DNA of 64,000 bases, taken from Streptomyces griseoincarnatus. Its GTDB lineage: Bacteria; Actinomycetota; Actinomycetes; Streptomycetales; Streptomycetaceae. The stretch's first letter is position 1. Each line of letters starts with the position of its first letter. Location: assembly GCA_014649575.1 (NCBI GenBank), contig BMTH01000001.1:372001-436000 (forward strand), read 5' to 3'. A program made the translations under genes and the position numbers. Below are positions 58,703 through 64,000 of this stretch, piece by piece. Below the pieces are notes generated by a model. That model was not told where the DNA came from, made no database searches, and saw only the letters and a program-made list of their open reading frames with translations.

Positions 58703-61150
58703 TCAGCGTCGCACGGTGAACTCCGCCCATACCTGTTTCCCGCCGCTGACCGGCAGGGTGCCCCAGGCCGCCGACACCGCCTCGACGAGGAGGATGCCGC
58801 GGCCCCCGGTGGCCTCCCAGCCGATGCTGGTCGGCCTGACCGGCGAGCGCGGCGAGGCGTCCGCGACCGCGAGGCGCAGCCGGTCCCCGATCAGGGTGAG
58901 GTCGAGACGGACCTTGCCGTCGGTGTGCACCAGGGCGTTGGTGACCAGCTCGGACACGGCGAGCAGCGGCGCGTCGATCTCCTCGGTGACGCCCCAGGAG
59001 CGCAGGGTGCGCCGGGTGAAGCGGCGGGCGTGACCGACCGCCTGCGGCACCCGCCACACCGTCCAGCTCTCCCGCAGCGGACGGGTGTCCATGCCGTCGT
59101 AACGCATCAGCAGCAGTGCGACGTCGTCGCTGCGGAGCGCCTTGCCGAGCAGCGCGTCCGCGACGGGCCCGAGGTCGGCCGGGTCGGCGGCGGCCACCTG
59201 CCGGGCGAACCGCTCCATGCCCGTGTCGATGTCGGAGTCGGGCGACTCCACCAGACCGTCCGTGGTGAGGGCGACCAGCGTGCCGGGCTGGAGCCGCAGC
59301 GGGCTCATGGGGAAGTCGCACTGCCGCACCACCCCGAGCGGCGGGCCGCCCTCCGCCTCCGCGATCTCGGTGCGCCCGTCCGGATGGCGCAGCACCGGCG
59401 GCAGATGCCCGGCGCGTACGCACCAGGCGCTGCCCGCCTCCATGTCGACGTCGACGTAGCAGCACGTGGCGAAGAGATCGGTCTCCAGGTCGACGAGGAG
59501 CCGGTTGGCGTGCGAGACCACCACGTCCGGCGGGTGGCCCTCGACGGCGTAGGCCCGCAGGGCGGTGCGCATCTGTCCCATGAGGGTGGCGGCGCCGGCG
59601 CTGTGGCCCTGCACGTCGCCGATGACGAGGGCCACGTGGTTGTCGGGCAGCGGGATGACGTCGTACCAGTCGCCGCCGAGTTCCAGTCCGGCGGTGCTGG
59701 GCAGGTAGCGGGCGACGGCGACCGCGCCCGGCAGCCGGGGCAGGCGGCGCGGCAGCAGCTGGCGCTGGAGCATGCCGACCAGTTCGTGCTCGGCGTCAAG
59801 GGCACGGGCCCGTGTCAGGGCCTGCCCGGCCAGGTTCGCGGCGGCGGTGAGCAGGGTGCGCTCGTCCGCGCCGATGTCGTGCGGGGCGTCCCAGCCGACG
59901 AGGCAGGCACCGGCCATGCGGTTGCCTGCGGGCAGCGGCAGCACGGCGAGACCGCCGGGACCGACCTCGGCGAGGGCCGGCTCCAGCGGGGATCCGGCCG
60001 GCCATGTCGCGAGGCGGCCCTCGCGCAGCGCTGCGGCCAGGGTCGGCATGGTGCGCACGGGCGCGTCGGGCCACTCGGTGCGCCACTCCGACCGCCACAC
60101 CTCCGGCCAGGCCTCCGGCTCGGGCGGGTCCAGGACCGTGACGACGAGCCGGTCGCTCTCCAGCTCGGCGAGCGCGATCCGGTCGGCGCGCAGCGGGCGG
60201 CGCAGCGCGGCCACCACGGCCTTGCCGACGTCCCGCACGGTGACGGCGGTGGACAGGGCTGCGGCCAGGCGCTGCACCCGGGCCACGTCGGTGACGTCGG
60301 CGCGCAGCGAGGAGGCGTCGGCGACGGTGCCGACGAGACGGGCCGGACGTCCCTCGCCGCCGTGCTCCAGCCGGCCGCGCAGCCGCAGCCACCGGGGCGG
60401 ACCGGCGGGCTGGAGCACCCGGAACTCCAGCTCGCGGTCGCCGATCGTCATGTGGTCGGCCTCCACCACGGACATCAGCGAGGGCAGGTCCTCGGGGACG
60501 GCCAGGCCCAGCAGGGTCTCCACCCGCCCGTCGAAGTCGTCCGGGTCGAGTCCGAACAGGTCGAGGACGTCGTCGTGCACCCGGAGCCGGCCGGTGTCCA
60601 TGGCGAGGCTGAAGCCGCCCGGCGGCAGGTCCGCGCCCTCGGCGGTGACGGGCGGCGCGGGGAAGGCGACGGCGTCCGCGACGAGGGCGAGGCACGCCCG
60701 GTCGTCGGCGTCGAACCCGCCGGGCCGCTCGCTCACCGCGAGCAGACAGCCGCCGCCGTCGTGGCGCACGGGCAGGGCGGCGAGGTGGAACTCGCGGCGG
60801 GGCGTGCGGCGCGACTGGGACTGGGCGGCCAGGTCCCTCGGGCCGAGATACACCGTGTGTCCCCGGTGCGCCTCGGCGACCGGGGAGCGGCCGGCGGCGG
60901 AGTAGCAGTCGCGCACCCCGCACAGCGTGCGCGGCACCCCGGCGGTCTCCGCCAGGCACAGCAGCTCGCCGTCCTCGCCGAGGCTGTAGAAGCCGGCGAA
61001 GGCGGCCCCGGCGAAGACGAGGGCCTGTTCCAGGATGCGGCGCAGCCGGTCGGTCGCGTGGGGGTCGGCCGCGAGCGCGCTCAGTGCGCCTTCGGCGCGC
61101 GGCGTTCTCGTGCTGCGTCCCGCAGCGCCCTCACCGACCACGTTGGCCAT
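58703..61150 (-). CDS. GAF/PAS SpoIIE phosphatase fused to an anti-sigma-type kinase domain
   Basis: 815 residues from ATG 61150 (no SD; TATTAG is 7 nt upstream, so leaderless is likely). Order: GAF (about 35-165), PAS (about 175-275), GAF (about 285-445), PP2C/SpoIIE (about 470-680: LGGDWYDVIPL, VIGDVQGHSAGAA, LTTDGLVESPD), and a C-terminal HATPase_c of the RsbW type (about 690-812: LLAVSELVTNALVHTDGKV, GGRGILLVEAVS). A phosphatase and an anti-sigma kinase in one chain can set the phosphorylation state of an anti-anti-sigma factor in both directions. It is divergent from another SpoIIE-type gene at 61460. Confidence 0.92.
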   Translation of the reverse strand: MANVVGEGAAGRSTRTPRAEGALSALAADPHATDRLRRILEQALVFAGAAFAGFYSLGEDGELLCLAETAGVPRTLCGVRDCYSAAGRSPVAEAHRGHTVYLGPRDLAAQSQSRRTPRREFHLAALPVRHDGGGCLLAVSERPGGFDADDRACLALVADAVAFPAPPVTAEGADLPPGGFSLAMDTGRLRVHDDVLDLFGLDPDDFDGRVETLLGLAVPEDLPSLMSVVEADHMTIGDRELEFRVLQPAGPPRWLRLRGRLEHGGEGRPARLVGTVADASSLRADVTDVARVQRLAAALSTAVTVRDVGKAVVAALRRPLRADRIALAELESDRLVVTVLDPPEPEAWPEVWRSEWRTEWPDAPVRTMPTLAAALREGRLATWPAGSPLEPALAEVGPGGLAVLPLPAGNRMAGACLVGWDAPHDIGADERTLLTAAANLAGQALTRARALDAEHELVGMLQRQLLPRRLPRLPGAVAVARYLPSTAGLELGGDWYDVIPLPDNHVALVIGDVQGHSAGAATLMGQMRTALRAYAVEGHPPDVVVSHANRLLVDLETDLFATCCYVDVDMEAGSAWCVRAGHLPPVLRHPDGRTEIAEAEGGPPLGVVRQCDFPMSPLRLQPGTLVALTTDGLVESPDSDIDTGMERFARQVAAADPADLGPVADALLGKALRSDDVALLLMRYDGMDTRPLRESWTVWRVPQAVGHARRFTRRTLRSWGVTEEIDAPLLAVSELVTNALVHTDGKVRLDLTLIGDRLRLAVADASPRSPVRPTSIGWEATGGRGILLVEAVSAAWGTLPVSGGKQVWAEFTVRR

Positions 61151-61459
61151 TACAGCGCTAATAGGACACAAGCGCAGCCCCTGTGCGCGAACGGCACGCG
61201 GCAGGGCCGCGCCGGTTCTCACGCGGGGTACGCGCCCGGCTCGCGGTGCGCGCGCCCGCGACGGTGCGTGGCCCGGGCCACCCGGACGTCCGCGGGGTTC
61301 CGCCCCGGACCCCGCGCCTCGAACGCCGGAGGGGCTGAGCTCGCCTTACCGCGACGCAACGGGGTATCCGCACAGATGCGCGCCCGGGGCGTCCCGCTCG
61401 CCGTGCGGGACGCCCTCCCGCAGGGGAGATTGGGTGCGGGGCGCGAGGAGGTGGTCGGC
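61151..61459. other. 309-bp shared promoter region of two SpoIIE-type genes
   Basis: No gene. It contains the leaderless-type promoter of the minus-strand gene (TATTAG at 61158-61163) and a palindromic repeat (61292-61340). The plus-strand gene's start is fixed by GGAGG before GTG 61460; an in-frame ATG at 61376 is less likely. Confidence 0.5.
61292..61340. repeat. Streptomyces-type interspersed palindromic element
   Basis: GCGGGGTTCCGCCCCGGACC followed by CCGCGCCTCGAACGCCGGAG. The pattern (a GGGG-CCCC palindrome, then CTC-AAACGCCGG-GGGGCTG) resembles a short repeat I know from many Streptomyces intergenic regions. A copy count needs a genome search. Confidence 0.55.
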
Positions 61460-63592
61460 GTGTCCGAAGGACAGGCGTCCGCGCGGTCGCACGCCCCCGT
61501 GGGCCGTCCGCTGCTGTCGCTGACGCTGGCCGCGCTGATGGACGAGGTGCACGCCCACTCCGGCGCCGTGTATCTCCTCTCCCCCGACCAGCCCGTGCTG
61601 GAGATGGCCGTGATGGCGGGGCTGCCCCGCGCCTTCGCCGCACCGTGGGAGCGGGTCGGGCTGAGCGCGCCGATCCCCGTCTCCGACGCGGTGCGCGAAC
61701 GGCGGCTGGTGTGGGTGGGCGGCGGCGAGGAGATGGCCCGTCACTACCCCCGGATCGCCATGGTCCTCCCCTACCCCTTCTCCCTGGCCGCGCTCCCGGT
61801 GGCGACGCCGGCGAAGACGTACGGCGCGGTCTTCGTCACCTGGCCGGGCTCGCACCCCCCGGAGCTGTCGGACCGGGAGCGTGAGCATCTCACCGCCGCC
61901 TGCGACCGGCTCGCGGTTCGGCTTGAGCGGGCCGCCGAGCACAGTCTGAGCCTCGCCCACGAGCCGGACCTGCTGGCCGCGCCGGTGGTGGGCGGGGTGG
62001 CCGGCTCGCTGGGCACGGTGGAGGCGGCCCGGATGGTGTCCCGGCTGCCGTACGGGCTGTGCTCGCTCGATCTGCACGGGCGGGTCGCGTTCGCCAACGC
62101 CGCCGCGTCCGACCTGCTCGGCGTGGCGCCGGACCGGCTGCCGGGCGCGCATCTGTGGGCGGCGGTGCCGTGGCTGAACGACCCGGTGTACGAGGACCGG
62201 TACCGGGCGGCGCTGTTCAGCCAGGACGTCACGTCGTTCGTGGCGCTGCGGCCGCCCGACACCTGGCTGTCCTTCCGGCTGTACCCGAGCACGACCGGTA
62301 TCAGCATGCGGATCAGCCGGGCCCGCGCGGTGACGGAGATGAACCGCGCGGCGCCGCCGCAGGCGGGTGCGGGCACGGACCGGCTGGTGACCATCACCCA
62401 GGTGCTCGGTCTGGCCGGGGCGCTGACCGAGGCGGTCGGGGTGCAGGACGTGGTGCAGCTGGTCGCGGACGAGATCGTCCCGGCGGTGGGCGGCCAGGGG
62501 CTGGTGGTCCTCGGCTCCCGCGCGGGCCGGCTGCGCGTACTCGGGCACCGCGGGTACGCGGACCCGCTGGTGGTGGAGCGGTTCGACGGGCTGCCGCTGT
62601 CCGAGCCGACGCCGGGCGGTCAGGTGCTGCGCACCGGGGTGCCCGCCTTCTTCGAGTCGCGGGGGGACCTGGAGCGGCTGTACCCGGCGCTGCAGACGCA
62701 TCCGTCGGAGTTCTCGGCGTGGGCGTACCTGCCGCTGATCGCCTCGGGCCGCCCGGTGGGGACGTGTGTGCTGTCGTACGGGGCGCCGCACCGGTTCGCG
62801 ACGGAGGAGCGGGCGGTGCTGACGAGTCTGGCGGGTCTGATCGCCCAGGCGCTGGAGCGGGCGATGCTCTACGACGTGAAGCACCGGCTGGCGCACGGGC
62901 TTCAGGAGGCGCTGCTGCCGAGCACCCTGCCGGCGCTGGAGGGGATCGAGGCCGCCGCCCGGTATCTGCCCGCCACCCGGGGCATGGAGATCGGCGGCGA
63001 CTTCTACGACCTGGTGCCGACCGACGGGGTGGTGGCGGCGGTGATCGGGGACGTGCAGGGGCACAACGTGACGGCGGCCGGGCTGATGGGCCAGGTCCGT
63101 ACGGCGGTGCGGGCGTACACGGCGGTGGGACAGGCGCCGGACGAGGTGATGCGCAGCACCAACCGGCTGCTGCTGGACCTGGGCGCGGAGCTGTTCGCGA
63201 GCTGTCTGTATCTGCGGCTCGACGCGGTGCGCGGGCGGGCCGTGATGGCGCGGGCGGGGCATCCGCCGCCGCTGCTGCGCCGTCCCGACGGGCGGGTGCG
63301 GGTCCTCGACCTGGCTGGCGGGCCGCTGCTGGGCATCGACGGCACGGCGGCCTATCCCTCGACGGAGGTGGCGCTGCCGCCCGGTTCGCTGCTCGTCCTG
63401 TACACGGACGGTCTGGTGGAGTCGCCGGGCGTCGACCTGGAGGACGCCCTCGCCGAGCTGTGCGGCCGGCTCACCGAGCTCGGCGACCTGCGGCTGGACG
63501 AGCTGGCGGAGGCGCTGGTGCGGCACGGCCCGCACTCGGCGGACCGGCTGGACGACACGGCGGTGCTGCTGCTGAGGTCCCTGCCGCGCTGA
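61460..63592 (+). CDS. GAF/PAS SpoIIE-type protein phosphatase
   Basis: 710 residues from GTG 61460 (GGAGG 8 nt upstream). Order: GAF (about 20-150: LAALMDEVHAHSGAVYLLSP), PAS (about 185-290: LDLHGRVAFANAAASDLLGV), GAF (about 305-460), PP2C/SpoIIE (about 475-708: IGGDFYDLVPT, VIGDVQGHNVTAA, LYTDGLVESPG). It lacks the C-terminal kinase domain of the divergent gene. Probable role: dephosphorylation of anti-anti-sigma factors in response to a signal bound by GAF or PAS. Signals unknown; no sigma factor gene is nearby. Confidence 0.92.
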   Translation: MSEGQASARSHAPVGRPLLSLTLAALMDEVHAHSGAVYLLSPDQPVLEMAVMAGLPRAFAAPWERVGLSAPIPVSDAVRERRLVWVGGGEEMARHYPRIAMVLPYPFSLAALPVATPAKTYGAVFVTWPGSHPPELSDREREHLTAACDRLAVRLERAAEHSLSLAHEPDLLAAPVVGGVAGSLGTVEAARMVSRLPYGLCSLDLHGRVAFANAAASDLLGVAPDRLPGAHLWAAVPWLNDPVYEDRYRAALFSQDVTSFVALRPPDTWLSFRLYPSTTGISMRISRARAVTEMNRAAPPQAGAGTDRLVTITQVLGLAGALTEAVGVQDVVQLVADEIVPAVGGQGLVVLGSRAGRLRVLGHRGYADPLVVERFDGLPLSEPTPGGQVLRTGVPAFFESRGDLERLYPALQTHPSEFSAWAYLPLIASGRPVGTCVLSYGAPHRFATEERAVLTSLAGLIAQALERAMLYDVKHRLAHGLQEALLPSTLPALEGIEAAARYLPATRGMEIGGDFYDLVPTDGVVAAVIGDVQGHNVTAAGLMGQVRTAVRAYTAVGQAPDEVMRSTNRLLLDLGAELFASCLYLRLDAVRGRAVMARAGHPPPLLRRPDGRVRVLDLAGGPLLGIDGTAAYPSTEVALPPGSLLVLYTDGLVESPGVDLEDALAELCGRLTELGDLRLDELAEALVRHGPHSADRLDDTAVLLLRSLPR

Positions 63593-63612
63593 CCGGCCCC
63601 GCGGCGCGGAGA

Positions 63613-63639
63613 CGCCCCGGCCCGCACACGGCCGGGGCG
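63613..63639. terminator. Bidirectional hairpin terminator
   Basis: 10-bp stem (63613-63622 with 63630-63639), 7-nt loop, between the convergent genes ending at 63592 and 63670. Confidence 0.7.
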
Positions 63640-63669
63640 CCTCAGGCACACGGTTCCGACGCGCGCGGG

Positions 63670-64000
63670 TCAGTGCGTCCGGGACAGCCCGGAGTCCTGA
63701 CCGGAGTGACGGCCGGAGCCCGTACCGGTCCCGTCCTGTCCGCCCGCGCCGTCCTGCCCGGTGCCGACGCCCTGGCCGTCCGCCTGGTCACCGGCGCCCG
63801 CCTGGTCGTCCGCGCCCGCCTCACCGTCGCCGGCGTCCTGGCCCGCGCCCTGCTCCTGGCCGCCCGCCTGGCCGCCGGCGCCCGCACCGCCGTCGCCGAG
63901 GGTCGCGCCGACGGCCTCGAGGGCGGTGGTGACGGGCTGGAAGAACGTCTCGCCGCCCACCGTGCAGTCACCGCTGCCACCGGAGGTCAGACCGATGGCC
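63670..64000 (-). CDS. Streptogrisin-like S1 protease, C-terminal part (cut by window edge)
   Basis: Last 109 codons. The first visible residues, [20 protein letters not shown] and [10 protein letters not shown], align with the end of the protease domain of the 44813 gene ([21 protein letters not shown]), the conserved Cys-pair region of streptogrisins. After the domain comes a 75-residue tail almost wholly of Gly, Gln, Asp and Ala with repeated GxGxDG-like patterns, ending SGLSRTH. There is no membrane helix, unlike the other protease. The catalytic residues lie beyond the right edge. Confidence 0.82.
   Translation of the reverse strand, partial: AIGLTSGGSGDCTVGGETFFQPVTTALEAVGATLGDGGAGAGGQAGGQEQGAGQDAGDGEAGADDQAGAGDQADGQGVGTGQDGAGGQDGTGTGSGRHSGQDSGLSRTH

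Noticed and set aside
58181..61459. Long open frame continuing upstream of the SpoIIE-type gene at 61460
   Set aside because: It is antisense to the CBS and phosphatase genes and only stays open because of high G+C; a GGAGG before GTG 61460 marks the true start.
1..64000. rRNA, tRNA, CRISPR arrays, insertion sequences, attachment sites
   Set aside because: Looked for by eye on both strands; no cloverleaf, no spaced direct-repeat array, no transposase or integrase motifs were found.

Overview
The window looks like a piece of a Streptomyces chromosome, or that of a very close actinomycete. It is about 72 percent G+C, third codon positions are almost all G or C, and GTG starts are common. It carries families typical of the genus: streptogrisin-type proteases, DUF5133, DUF5709, stand-alone DUF3662, SpoIIE-type phosphatases, a mycothiol-dependent formaldehyde dehydrogenase, F420-type PPOX proteins and a SAV_5884-type graspetide locus. 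I saw no rRNA, tRNA, CRISPR array, transposase, prophage or replication origin.

Layout. 1-1937 is a GH65 glycosidase/phosphorylase cut by the left edge. 2138-3883 is an orphan histidine kinase whose first GAF domain keeps the DosS/DevS heme-pocket residues. 4076-6266 is a four-gene minus-strand operon of Roadblock-like proteins and a DUF4388/PATAN-like protein, without a GTPase, closed by a 22-bp-stem terminator. 6602-10358 holds lineage-specific proteins, including a CDS whose 3' end has been tandemly duplicated (107-bp unit) and a membrane protein with exact 33-residue repeats. 10479-11670 is a compact graspetide (ATP-grasp RiPP) locus: precursor plus ligase. 11724-20460 mixes a GlxA/AraC regulator, an ABC exporter, oxidoreductases and a secreted GH64 beta-1,3-glucanase behind a LacI-type operator. 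20567-28359 is a carbohydrate and cell-surface region: two GT-C membrane glycosyltransferases around a translationally coupled GH65 phosphorylase/beta-phosphoglucomutase pair and a P-loop kinase.

28388-40579 carries DUF3662, an RpiR regulator, an AT-rich promoter followed by two hairpins, an ANTAR/GAF/PAS/SpoIIE phosphatase, an orphan ATP-grasp protein, and a run DNase-like protein / D,D-carboxypeptidase / CseBC-like two-component system. 40831-51131 holds a DUF35 protein behind a palindromic operator, small enzymes, a membrane-tethered S1 protease, an L,D-transpeptidase, two SDRs, and the MscR-type dehydrogenase coupled to a metallo-beta-lactamase protein. 51274-64000 holds a second ABC exporter, a frameshifted DUF4240 gene, two SnoaL-like proteins, a TetR gene divergent from a secreted beta-propeller with a shared operator, a CBS protein, a divergent pair of SpoIIE phosphatases, and the C-terminal end of a second streptogrisin-like protease cut by the right edge.

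How genes work together. The clearest functional units are: precursor plus ATP-grasp ligase (graspetide); GH65 phosphorylase plus beta-phosphoglucomutase (disaccharide to glucose 6-phosphate); MscR plus MBL hydrolase (formaldehyde detoxification by mycothiol); TetR plus beta-propeller; response regulator plus kinase next to cell-wall enzymes; and several phosphatase/anti-sigma signalling proteins. The most unusual items are the graspetide locus, the GTPase-less Roadblock operon, two cases of tandem duplication at the 3' end of a CDS, and a 12-bp AT-rich motif shared by two distant promoters.
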